64,000 nt of DNA from Micrasema longulum (lineage: Eukaryota > Arthropoda > Insecta > Trichoptera > Brachycentridae), in assembly GCA_022494885.1 (NCBI GenBank), contig JAGVSM010003797.1, forward strand, positions 1 through 64,000. Direction: 5' to 3'. Below the pieces are notes generated by a model. That model worked only from the letters and a program-made list of their open reading frames with translations. It was not told where the DNA came from and searched no databases. Below, in pieces: positions 50,571 to 62,200 of this stretch (position 1 is the first letter of the stretch; every line of letters begins with the position of its first letter). Made by a program: the position numbers and the translations under genes.

Positions 50571-50892
50571 TTTTGGGTGATACTGTGTGTGTTGGATCTG
50601 TTCTGACGTTTCGGCTACCATGCAGGAACCATCTTCAGGGTAAACTGTGTGTTTTGTAGAAAATAGAGTGTGTTTAAGTAATAGTAATTTGTACCATGTC
50701 GCAGTTGGCACATTTCTATTCGTTTTTGTAGTATGCAGTGCTGGGAACCATGTTGAGTTTAATTTGAGCCCGTCGTCTTTGTTTATGTTATTTGGGTGTC
50801 TGTGTATTTCAAGTTTACCCTGAAGATGGCTCCTGCAATGGTAGCCGAAACGTCAGAACAAATCCAACACACACGGTATCACCCAAAAAAGA
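50571..50892. mobile_element. Fold-back element with ~75 bp inverted arms carrying hammerhead-like cores
   Basis: The left arm 50571-50645 and the right arm 50813-50892 are near-perfect inverted copies. TTTTGGGTGATAC and GTTGGATCTGTTCTGACGTT are mirrored by AACGTCAGAACAAATCCAAC and GGTATCACCCAAAA. In the right arm, CTGAAGA (50820-50826), a GGCT...AGCC stem, GAAAC (50848-50852) and GTC follow in hammerhead order. The left arm has the same on the - strand. Probably derived from a Penelope-like terminal repeat. Confidence 0.7.
50818..50856 (+). ncRNA. Hammerhead-ribozyme-like motif in fold-back arm
   Basis: CTGAAGA fits CUGANGA. GGCT pairs with AGCC, and CC/GG extends the stem past a bulged T. 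GAAAC-GTC closes the motif with the same layout as at 26556-26590. Stem III is minimal, so activity is uncertain. Confidence 0.5.
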
Positions 50893-52560
50893 AATATATT
50901 GATAACAGTGACCGTGAAAACCTTCGCACTTATTTAATCAATAATCAGATTTATCAGAGGTAATATAAAAATAAATGCTAGCAAATTTAATCAGTTCTAA
51001 AAGATTTTTTTAATGTCTGCTGCGTACATTACAAAATTAGTTGTAACCAAAATTGTAAGTCTCTTCAGAAAACAGTGCCCGTGATTAAAATTTACACCAA
51101 TTTTCATGTCTAAGGCTGGTATATTCCAGAACACGACAATAACCATTTACTATATAAAGAAGTTTAACTTTTTTATCAAATATAGATTTCTGTTATTTAT
51201 TCAATGATATGCACAACCTCATAAATACATTTTTACTAGGCTGGTGGGTATTTCTACATTAGCTTTAGTTATATTTAAAATGTGTTTGGAACGTAATCTT
51301 TGTAATACATATTAAAATACGTAATGTCTTTTGACAACACCAACCTTAAAACAGCACAAAAATCAAGGATAGTATGATAATTATTCACAGATAAGAAAAC
51401 CCATTTGTCAATACAAAATATTTACTTTTTATTAAATTACAAAACATTTGTTTGAAGAAGCATTTTGATAATAATCTATAAAACTAAGAGACGTTTAAAA
51501 ATGACATTAATCTTAGTCCAAAATATAAATATGGACATCAACTATCATTTACTTATGAACATTTCCATTTAAAATGTTTTCCCTCTCTGTTTCAAAAACA
51601 TTCAGTACTCTGAGAAAAATTTATTATTTTAACAATGTTTTCGTGTTTTTTACAACATTTTTGGTTAAATATATCAAATTGGCTATCCGTTTAAATGATG
51701 CTTGATGTATTACAAGGAATTGGTTGTTTTTTACAAATGCTTAGTGATAATAGTCTCAAAATACAAATAATAGTAAGAATTTTTTGAAAATTAGTATTGT
51801 ACAGATTTGAGATGTCATTATTCAAAGTAAATGTCAAAAGTTCATAAAATATGGCGAAAATCATTCATATGACTCCTATCTTATAAAACAGGAATAATAT
51901 ATCAGAATACATAGTTAGACTTTTTTGATATAAGTATTTAACAAATAAATTATGTAATGTAAAATATTGAATTAACATCAATAAATGCATTAAAACATGA
52001 TTTGAAAATATTTAAACAATAAAGATAAAAACGGTATTAATTTTTAAGTAAATGGTAACGAGATTGAATAAATTTGAGATGATTGCAACACATCTTTAGA
52101 AAAATAACACTTTTAGAAGCATTCCACATAATATGTACTATGTACTCCTGGACACATTACAATAAAATATAATAGATATACCAATGCCTGTTGACAATAA
52201 TATGAATTGAAAAATAAAATAATATTTATCATGAGAGTAATTTAAAATTTCAAACAAATATTTCAATTTCAGATTAAATTTTTAAAAATTAATTTAACAA
52301 ATAAACATTGATAAATCTTTTACATTCCTATTATAATCAAGGGCCTTATATACTTGTTTTTAATACTTAGTAAATCAAAATAAAGATATTAAACTACGTA
52401 ATATGTAATAATATTTATGTTCACAGCAAATGTCTTTCTAGCACTATTCAATAATTATTATAATATTTAATAGCTAACAGATTTCGAGTCTCCAAACATT
52501 ACAGAAAACTATTATGTAACACTCAATTAACACAGCATTGTTAGTCTCTTGTTCTCATTA

Positions 52561-55500
52561 TTAACCTAGTCCGTGATCCTCGAAGAATCCTTGCGGTGTT
52601 TCCTCCTAAAGATATAAACAACTTTCATAACCAAAATGTTATTATTATATCATAAATAATTCAGTATAAAGTGGTGTATTTTTAAAATATTTTTATTTTG
52701 CACCACAACAGACCAGAAGGCCCAATTACAGTGGCGAATTACAGCACAGAACACCCAGGGTTGAGAAAATCACAATTAATTTTTGTATTCTCACCAGGAA
52801 TCGAACCCAGAACAGTACTGTTATTTGAGAGAACCCTTAATAAGATGGTTATAAGATGTATGTAATATCAAAAAGTATTTTAACAACCTAGGATTATATA
52901 CTTAATTATTAGGTCCTTTGTTAGTACTCCAGACCCAAGGATCACAGGTCCTAACCATAACTCATAACTCCCATAACAATTCAAATATATATTGTTTTAA
53001 AACAAATCTAAGAAGCGGGTGTCCATTTTATTTGAAAGTAATGTTTTAAGCTAGGATCAGATTTTGAAAACAAATAATAATTTTATAAATTAATCACAGA
53101 TTGGTTTGAGGTTGCCACCGGAGTTCGCCAAGGTTGTGTCCTTGCACCGTACCTTTTTTAAATCCTTATGGACTTCATCCTTAGAAAGTCCATTCCACTA
53201 GATCGAGGAATATCTATCTCCCCCTCCCAAAACTCTGCGACCTAGAGTATGCCGATGATGCGGATATAATTGACGATTCAGTCGGGGGTCTTCAGGTCAC
53301 TGTAGATAAACTAAATAGGCACTCAGCATGCATGGGTTTAAAAATCAATATTGCAAAAACCCGTGTACTGTGTAGTACTTGTTGCCTTGATGCTCAAAAT
53401 CCCCTGACTCAATCAAACCAAATCATCAAAAGGGTCGAAAGTTTCAAATACCTGGGAGTATATATTACAGAAAATGGCAGGTTTCAAAAAGAACTTGGAG
53501 TGCGGTTAAGAGTAGCAGGCGCCACATTCAACAGTATGAAGGATATTTACTAAGTGAAAACCAAATGCCGCCTATATAACGCCTGCATAACACCTATTCT
53601 CTTCTACGAATGCAAATCGTGGCACCTCACTAGAGACTACAACAGCAAAGTTTTGAGAATAGGTGTCTCAGAAGAATCTTGGCTGTGCGGTGGTTTAACT
53701 TTATAAGGAATGAAGGAATAAAAGAACGGACGCAGCAAACTCCAGTGACAACTGCCGTAAAGCGGAGGCGATACGTTTGGCTAGGCCATATACTGCGGAT
53801 GCCTCCTAAAAGCCTTAACCACGCTTGCCTACTTTATAGGCATCAGGTTCTCGACGTCCTGGATGTCCACTGCTTACTGTACGTCGGCAGTTTATGTCAG
53901 AAATTCGGGACGAGAATCTGACTTGGGAGGACGCAAAGGAGTTGGCAGCCGATAGAGATGCACGGAGGCTTTTTGTGAATACCATATTTATTTAAAAAAA
54001 AATTTGCACCACAACAGGCCAGGAGGCCCAATTACAGTGGTGAATTACATCACAGAACACCCAGGCTTGAGAAAAATCACATTTTAATCTTTGTGTTCTC
54101 ACCGGAAATCGAACCCGGAACCTTCCGTGTGTGAGTCAAGCGTCTTAACCGCTACACCACGGAGGCCGCCGATATATGCTCCAACTAGGGAGCGTACAAG
54201 GAATGATGATGAATAATTTGTAATAAACTTAAAATTTCTGACCTCCTGAAGTAAATCCTGGGCGGCGATGGCTTTCAGGACATTTTTCTTGGAAGTTTCC
54301 TGAAGTTCTCCCCCAAGAACGAGTTCATCCAAAATAAAGAAGGCTTTTTCAAAATTAAATATGATGTCCAACTCGCATACCTTAAAATAGACACAATAAA
54401 TTGCAAAAACAAATAAATTGACTGATAAGACAAAATAAGGTTCAGAGAAAGAATACTTACACTTCCGAAATATTTGTCGAGAAGTTCGACGTAGCGGTGT
54501 ATCAATTCCAGAGTCAAGAGCTCATTATCCTGCTGCTCGATCGCACAGCAAAAATATAACGAAGCATATCTGTAAACAGTCAGATTTATTTTAAATGGAA
54601 TTGCTTGTATCTTCATGATTGCCATAAAACTGTTCCAACTCTTCGAAGTTCATGTTAAGTTGGAACAATAACTGTATACAATTTAAGCAAACTGTAACAA
54701 CAAATAACTTATAGCTCTATACAGTAAAAATATAAAAAATGAGAAAAAGTATATGTACGAGAAAGAAGAATTTCAATTAAATTTGTTGGTTGCGAAATAA
54801 TGATATGCTGTTCCTTGATCAACACAGCACAAACTATGGCTTGCATGCATCAATGTCCCGATTGTGTCGTATTGTAAACTCGAGACAAGATCTAAACTTT
54901 TTTGGTGTAAGTCTTTATAGATTTAAAAAATCTCTAAGATAGACCAGATCTTGTCTTGAGGTAGTAATTTATTAATTTTTTGTCCTAGCTCTAATTTTAT
55001 TTAGTTGTATTTCATTTTATTAGTGCCTGTATTTAGAATAAGATATTGTATTTACCATTGTTAGAATGGACTGCATAAGTCCGTCAAATAAATAAATCTA
55101 AGTAAATAATTGAGTTTGTTTTAATTGTTGTTGACCTCGTGGTGTAGTGGTCAGCGTGTTTGCCTACTTGATGGTTGACATGAAATAACCAAACCTTATG
55201 CCATACTCTCCGTAAATCAATGATTAAATTATAGGCAAGTTTCAAAAACATATGAAGGTTTATATCGTCAGGTAATGGTGAATAACACTAGGTTTGTAAA
55301 AAAAAACGAATTACCTTTTATAGACTACCTTGACGTCTTTCCACTCCAAGAATGAACACATTTTAGGCTTTCTAGCCAAAACCGTTGTAATTATTTCACG
55401 AGTTATTTTCTTTTTGAGTTTATCCGGGTGGGCCACATACCACTTCTGCAGGCGCAATTTGCCCTGCCTGCTGAACAATAGCATAAACTGCATCTGAAAA

Positions 55501-55669
55501 ATATATATATAATCACGTTGCCTGCTTGTATTTTTTGTTCTATTTAAACAATGCGCAAACACGGATGCAAATAAAACTCCAAACACCAAATCTATTCAAC
55601 CTTAAAATAAATTTGAAGCCGAATCTGTTTAAAATTACAAAACAGAACTAAAAAATAAATACATACCAT
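52561..55669 (-). CDS. AP-1sigma: AP-1 complex subunit sigma, copy B (complete, 157 aa)
   Basis: Small subunit of the AP-1 clathrin adaptor; it binds the gamma subunit and helps recognise dileucine sorting signals at the trans-Golgi network. Exons on the - strand: 55669-55667 (initiator Met only, donor GTATGT); 55493-55315; 54569-54461; 54380-54243; 52605-52561. The coding sum is 474 nt, 157 residues plus stop, the usual length of the family. Motifs: [17 protein letters not shown] near the start, [53 protein letters not shown], and a C-terminus ending [14 protein letters not shown]. Exon lengths and phases equal those of the copy at 22512-29014, so the two are duplicates. Intron 4 holds two SINEs and a LINE fragment. 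It starts ~600 bp from the divergent SF3A3 gene. Confidence 0.95.
52699..52813 (-). mobile_element. tRNA-derived SINE, family 1, 5'-truncated and diverged
   Basis: The tail GTGGTGCAAAATAAAAATA and the body down to the B box region (GGTTCGATTCCTGGT, - strand) match family 1. The head is lost. Confidence 0.75.
53096..53995 (+). mobile_element. LINE (RTE-like) reverse transcriptase 3' half, decayed
   Basis: It begins with a [13 protein letters not shown] block (53124-53158), then the RT catalytic YADD at 53248-53259, an IAKTRVLCS block, and [14 protein letters not shown] (53440-53480). The C-terminus has [17 protein letters not shown] near 53775. Frameshifts and stops separate these, so it is dead. 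The 3' end runs into an A-rich stretch directly followed by a family-1 SINE. It lies antisense in AP-1 sigma B intron 4. Confidence 0.8.
54004..54170 (-). mobile_element. tRNA-derived SINE, family 1, full-length
   Basis: Head GGCGGCCTCCGTGGTGTAG, B box GGTTCGATTTCC, tail GTGGTGCAAATTTTTT on the - strand. It is almost identical to the copy at 7086-7260 and abuts the 3' end of the LINE fragment. Confidence 0.85.
54830..55095 (+). mobile_element. Jockey-like LINE 3' end fragment, same family as 27540-28450
   Basis: Conceptual reading gives a [13 protein letters not shown] block followed by [14 protein letters not shown], matching the C-terminus of the element at 27686-28102. The tail contains GGACTGCATAAGTCC (hairpin) and an AAATAAATAAAT end. 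It is in AP-1 sigma B intron 2, antisense. Confidence 0.7.
55132..55200 (+). mobile_element. SINE family 2 head fragment
   Basis: GACCTCGTGGTGTAGTGG with GTCAGCGTGTTTGCCTAC matches the tRNA-like head of family 2. The B box part is deleted and only GACATGAAATAA of the body follows. Confidence 0.55.
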
Positions 55670-56269
55670 ATTGACTCAAATAAAAAAATCAAAACCAACA
55701 AAAACGGTTTCAGCGAACGTTAAAAAGCATGATACAGATTTACGTAATTATGTCTGATTACAGCAATTTGCTTCTGCTAAATTGTAAATTCAACATTCAA
55801 CTCGGCTCAATTGTACAGTTATTCACAGATTATGATTATATCGGCCGCCGCTAGCCGTCAATTCCATAAATGTCAAGTACACTCATAGACAAAATCGTGC
55901 AAATTCTTCCATCGACTTTGCTACGGCTACAAATAATCACACCAAATAAAATCATTCGTTTACTGTTATCATGATTCCCTTTCCGAGGCACTGCATTTTT
56001 GTTATATGAAGGTAATTTGATCAGTCTTATGCTTCAGATACCAGTCCAGGGACTATGAAACATTCTAGTGTAAAACATATTTTTACATAAATATTTCATG
56101 TCAACCATGTCGCGACATCACTACTAGCCACAATCAACAATCTAAAGTCTAATATTTATTAATTAATCTATGAAAAACACGGCGTCGGCGTTTTGACTGG
56201 TCTTTTTTGACATTTTACGGAGTTTTTAGTTCGTTTGCTCAGTTTTATGGTACAACATTATAAATAACA
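55670..56269. promoter_or_regulatory. Head-to-head region between AP-1 sigma B and SF3A3
   Basis: The two start codons are 600 bp apart on opposite strands, so the promoters share this interval. About 130 bp of it (55978-56105) is a SINE family-2 tail, leaving short flanks for each promoter. No TATA box was clearly placed. Confidence 0.5.
55978..56105 (-). mobile_element. SINE family 2, 3' part only, inside the shared promoter region
   Basis: AGATACCAGTCCAGGGACTA and TATGAAACATTCTAGTGTAA match the body of the copy at 15900-16127 almost exactly. The tRNA-like head is absent. Confidence 0.75.
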
Positions 56270-59200
56270 ATGGAGACTATTTTGGAGCAGCAACGGCGGT
56301 ACCACGAAGAAAGAGAACGTTTGATGGATGCAATGGTTAAAGAAATAATGCACAAGAAGTCGGGGGTATGTAAATACTTAGATATATTTGAGGTTATTTT
56401 CTACATGTTGGTATTAAAAAAAACTTTTTTTAATGCTTTCAGTTCCGCGAGACCATTAATTCTGATCACAGATTGAAAATGCTACTAGACGTAAGTATTT
56501 TTTTACATTTTTATAATTAATAACTTAACCGAACTCATAAAATATACTCATAAATGTTTAATTTTAGCAATACTCGGAGAGCACTATGCATTTGAAAGAA
56601 TTTTATGAAGACAAGGATGGTTTGCGTAAAGAAGAGGTTTCCGCATTATCTGGACCAAATGAATTTCAAGAATTTTATGGGCGGTTAAAACAAATTAAGG
56701 AATTTTACCGCAAACATCCCAATGAGGTTCGTATTTTGTTATAGAAACATTTTTTATACGTTTATGATTCCTATCACCAATTGTAGTGCTTTCGCAGTTT
56801 AAACCTGCGTTGTGCCAGGGGGTGCCCTGCAAGATATCGGACCCTCCTCTTCAAAAGTTGTATGTAAACTGAACAAAAAAAAAACTTTGATTTAATTTAA
56901 TACTTTTCGTTATTGGAAAGCCCTACATATTTTTTTTGCTTATTTGGCGTTTAAAATATTGCAGAATCAATGCATCCGCTTTATTTTCAATCTCTAAAAG
57001 TATGACTATGTATCACCCTTTCGCTCCGAACTCAAGCGGCTTCATTTTATCAGCGCATAAACTTTCAATCTCTCTCACTTCTTTATAATATTCTTCACAA
57101 TCCTTGCTCTCCAAAATATCTTGCTGAGAATTTTATTTACCTTTCTGATCATAGTCTTTTGCTTCTCTGTTCTCAGGAGAGAACACTTTCCATTCCTCGA
57201 CATAGCACACAATTTTTCAGCTATTCCTTTTCCATTCAAGCTGCTAGACTTTGAAATGAGCTACCTCTTCATATATAAAAAATGCACCTTCTCTAGCCAC
57301 CTTCAAGAAACGCTAGAAACATTATTATATATCCCCAGAATCCTGAACTCCCTAAATTTTACTGTTTTTTTTTAAATTATATATTTTTATCCCTTTTTTT
57401 CTTTGGTTCCTCTTTCTCTCTTCTTTTAAACTCATTATCTGATTCCACATTCCTCATAATTTAATATGTATAATGTAATGTACTTTTAAAAAAGGGTAAT
57501 ATGTGGAAGCCTCATCTCCCAATTAAAAAACAGCTGTTAGTTTTAATTAATTATTTTATTTATGTAATGTATCTTTTGATATATATTTATGGTTTTTTAG
57601 TTCCATATTTTGACCAACTTTTCTTTTGGCCCGTCTGTTTTTAAGTTGGCTGGAAGATCTGTCAAAGCACTAATTCTTTGTACTTGAAGTTTTAAATAAA
57701 TAAACACATAAAATATAATAGTGAATAATCTTAGTAACGATTTTTTAAAGTACTTTTTGACATGTTATATTTAAGAAATAAAATAAGGTACAATAAATAG
57801 TAAGCAAATGAATTTTTTGAAAATCCTGAATTGATTTTGATGCAAGGAAACCTATTGAGCATTGTTCTTTTTTTTTACACAGTACTATGTGGAACATATC
57901 CCCTGTGTAAAAAAAAGTTCCAGTGTAATTGAAAATATGCTAATTGAACCCAATTTTAAACAAACTCTGTTCCTAAACATGCTTAAATAATTATTTACTT
58001 ATTTGTGTTCCTTATTTTCAGATAAGCATACCTATGTCTGTTGAATTCGAAGAATTATCTAAAATGAGAGAAAACCCCAGTGAAGATACAAGTAAGTTTA
58101 ATTGATTTTAAAATTTGAAAAAAATAATTTTAAACAATATTTCAATTTGGGTCATGTTGTGGTCCCGTGGTAGTAACATGCACTCCAAATTAGAGATCAA
58201 AGGCTCGCTTTCCGTTCCACACAACTTGATCCCTATGGTCAAGCCCACTTATTGAGTAAATTACTACTTAAAAATGGCCAAAAATTTCAATATCAAATTA
58301 AAAATTACAGAAATGAAAATATTTCTTCAAAAAGAGTCCTGTAACTCAAGAAGATTCTCTAGATGTATATTTTTTATATTAACTCATAATAATCTAGTCA
58401 ACCACTATTTTTAAGGTGATTCTAAATTAAAATATGAAACTAATTATTCATATAATTTATATTTTTATGTATTTCATTGCTTTATATTTGTTTAATTATA
58501 TATTTTACTATATTATTTATGTTTAAGTAACATGTATTCTTGGCACATATATACTTTATATTTATATAACAATGATTTTCAATTTCTTACATTTGATTAG
58601 CTAGGCATTTATAATTAAGTAGTTTTAGTTTTTCTTTTTTATGTTATTGTTTCATTAGTATAGGACTACTTACGCTCTAAAGATAAAAAATCTCCATCTT
58701 AGAACAGGCTGTGCCATGTTAGATGGAGACTATCATAAACAGAGAACACTCCGTTTTCATTTTACATTAATTGGTTTTATATAGATTCCCTGTTATTAAG
58801 TATGTATATTTTTGCAATAAATTTATAAATAAATAGATGGCGCTTTTATAATTTTTTATTGAAAAATTTAATTTTTACATTTGTTTTCAATGGAAATTTT
58901 ACAAAACTTGGTTTATGGAATCTTTACTCTATTTTGATTGTAACAAATACCATAACAATATAATTTAGGTCCTTTTCACAAAACGGTGTACAAAACAAAA
59001 AATAGAATAAGTGATTTTTTGTTTTGTTCACCATTTTGTGAAAAGAACCAAAATTATATTGCTATGGTATTTCTTCAGTTTAAATTGTATTTTTATATTT
59101 GTAAATTTTTTATAACCTCTGTATATGTAAAAGCCCTTTGGGCTTTAATAAACAAACAAATTACAATAGCGAAATAAATAAATATAATTTAATAATATTT

Positions 59201-62200
59201 TTGTAGATACTGTTGACTTTACCGACGAGGAAGGGTATGGGAAATATCTAGATCTTCACGAGGCATATGAAAAGTACATCAATTTAAAAGGAATTGAGGT
59301 AAGTTGGACAATTTTATAGTATGATTTTTCTAATTGAACGTAGTTATGCAGAAAGCAGCCAGTCCACAATTTAGAAAAAATTACATTTTGGTATTATCAT
59401 GTTCAGGAAGGTCAATTCTATGTTCTGCTTAAAACAGTCAGGCCGCTTTCATACAAAAAAACTGTAATAATTACCTTCTGAAAATGTAATGAAAATTAAT
59501 GTCGCCTCATATATACAGTTTGTATGAGGTTCCATTTCTGGTCGTTTTCTACAAAATGCATATTTTAAGTTGTGTAGTCAGCCAGACTCAAAAAATCACC
59601 AAAATTCCTTTAAAACATCATTAAATTATGATTTAATTTTACTATAAAAAAATAATACTAATATAAACATAAAATAATATTATCAATACATAATGATATA
59701 ACACACATCCGAGTTTTACTAGGGCTGGCTGTTTTCCGCAAAATGCAAATCTTGGGTTGTGTGGTTAGCTAGACTTTAAAAATCATTAAATCTTGTCATA
59801 TACAAAACTAAATTCTTTTTTATATTACAAAAAAGACGAATGCATTCATTATTCATCATTTGTCAAAGTAAAAAACATTCCAACTGTTGTGTAGATTCGA
59901 TTACTCGCCTGTTTCACAAAAGTGATATTATTTCAGTTTCACTTTTCTAGAGCTGACTGCTTTCTGCATAAATATGTTCAATTTCGCCTATCTGTTCAGC
60001 TTAGAATTTGTTGGATTTGCCGTTAGGGTTTGGCCAGTATTCTCTTGATAATTTGATGCATGTCTTTTGGAATAATAATTGATTTTCCCGTGTTGTTTGA
60101 GTCCGTGTTGTATTGGGCAAATTCTGTGAATGTTTCCACAATTTGTTGGGGTTTTGTTTGTATTAATTGTTCTTCCGGAAGCGGTACCAGAAGTATGTCT
60201 GTGGTCCTTCTCTTAAACTAACACTGTCATACAGGGAAACTGTCACTGTCGTCTATTGAAATACAATAGACACATATTTGGTAACTCTACAGTATCTGAC
60301 AGCTTCGTAAAAAATTACCAAGCTTAATTTTTGCTCTCCTGTAAACCTCGCAAAATGCAGTTTCAATAATACACGTAGGGACCATTGATATTAACATAGG
60401 GTTATTAAACATTTAAATGCACTGTATATACTTAGACGTTAATGTTTCTCAAGACAGTTTACTGTGATCATTAAAATATCTATCAACAGTAATAATTTAA
60501 AATTTGTTGTTTTTGCAGAAAGTAGACTACATAACGTACCTCAGCTTGTTCGACCACCTGTTTGACATTATGAAAGAGCGGAAAAACGGGGAATATCGCA
60601 ACTACATCCGCTCCCTGCTGCATTACCTCAGGGGTCTGGTTAGTCGCATACGGCCGCTGCACGACCAGGCGCAGGAGATGGCTTCCGCCCACCAGGACTT
60701 CCTCAGGCAATGGGAGTCAGGCACCTTTCCTGGCTGGCCAGTAAGACGAATCTTTGTTTATTCGCAATATATTTAATACTTACAAATCTTTTTAGACTAA
60801 TCATCATCTGTATCCTGTATTGGTACACCAAATGCTCGTTATTTTTTTTCTTATTGCTTTAATTTATTTTAGTTGTATTTTATTTTAATCATACCTTTTT
60901 TAAACTAATTATATTTAACAATGTTTTGAGTATGTCCAAATGTTTGCAGACAGGCTGGATTTCCATATCCCCTTCTCAAAAATATTTTCCCTCTCTGTTG
61001 CAACAAAATTTAATTATATTTATTTTTAATGAAGTCAGTAAATAAATAAATAATATATCACAGTTTAACAATAAGTTTTTCTTTATGATAGTTACTTTTT
61101 TCTATTTACACCACCTTTTTATTAAATTGCAATGAGGAAGTACAGTGTTTTTTTATTTGTTTAATAGTCTATCAAACTAAACAACAAAAAAAATGTATCA
61201 TATTATCATCGCTATGATTTTTTTATGTTTTGTGATTTAGAAATTACTCTGCCGGTGTTGTTGTCGGTAAGTTGAGCTGACATTTAAAAAGATAACCCTG
61301 TGCATATGAAAACACTCTAAACACAGCTTCCTGAAACCCGGAAATCTATCACAACATATTATTGATTGGCTGCTGTTAACCAGAACCTATGACGTTTTTA
61401 AATAGTTCATTTTTACCAAAATGCATTTTAATTTTTTAAAACATTTTTGAGAAACTCACAGTACAATTAAATGCTCTAATTTTTACTGCGTGTAAGAAAA
61501 CTTTTTTTATATCCAATTTCCCGAACACTGAACTTCCTCGTTGGAGTTTTCCCTCTTTTGTTGATTTAACTTTCAAACGCTTTTTCTTGTATGTTGATTT
61601 TGAAAACAAAATTCCAGGTTTTCATTATGTATCTTTAATTTTCAGTTTTAATTGTATTTAAACTACATGTTTCATACTTTGATAAATGAGTTTATATGTA
61701 CTATGGTTTATTTGATCTGTGATTCCATGCTTTGCTAGTGTAATCTATGAGATATCTCTATATCTTCATTGTTTTTTTATAAATAACAATACATTTACCA
61801 GTTTTAAATGAACTCTTCAGAAAGAAACCGGCAGCGCTTTGACAAACGTAGGAGCTCACTTGGACCTGTCGGCTTTCTCTTCGTGGGAGGAACTCGCCTC
61901 TCTGGGGCTGGATCGTCTCAAATCCGCTCTCATGGCCTTGGGACTTAAGTGCGGAGGAACCCTCGAGGAGCGAGCCCAAAGGCTCTTCAGCACCAAGGGA
62001 CAGGCCGCTCTCGACAGGTCTCTGGTGGCCAAGAAAGGAACCGGCAGAGCTAAGGCCTCCACACAACACAGACATAAGGATATTGCTGCTATCGAGGCAC
62101 AAGTTTATAGGTAATCATTTGTTTTAATTACTTGTAGTGGGGAAACACGGCATCAACATCCGATATCGACAGTGGAAAGGAAAAATTTACAAAGCAACTT

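Larger units (their letters stand above)
43140..52560. other. Intergenic region between the XYLB and AP-1 sigma B 3' ends, repeats only
   Basis: No exon was recognised in 9.4 kb. It contains XYLB's 3' UTR (end not determined) and the repeat fragments listed separately (44170, 45600, 46366, 48180, 48805, 50571). The rest is AT-rich sequence including a TA/ATT-rich microsatellite at 44426-44462. Confidence 0.5.

Noticed and set aside
61758..62102. 114-aa open frame on the - strand over SF3A3 exon 7
   Set aside because: Antisense shadow of a conserved exon.
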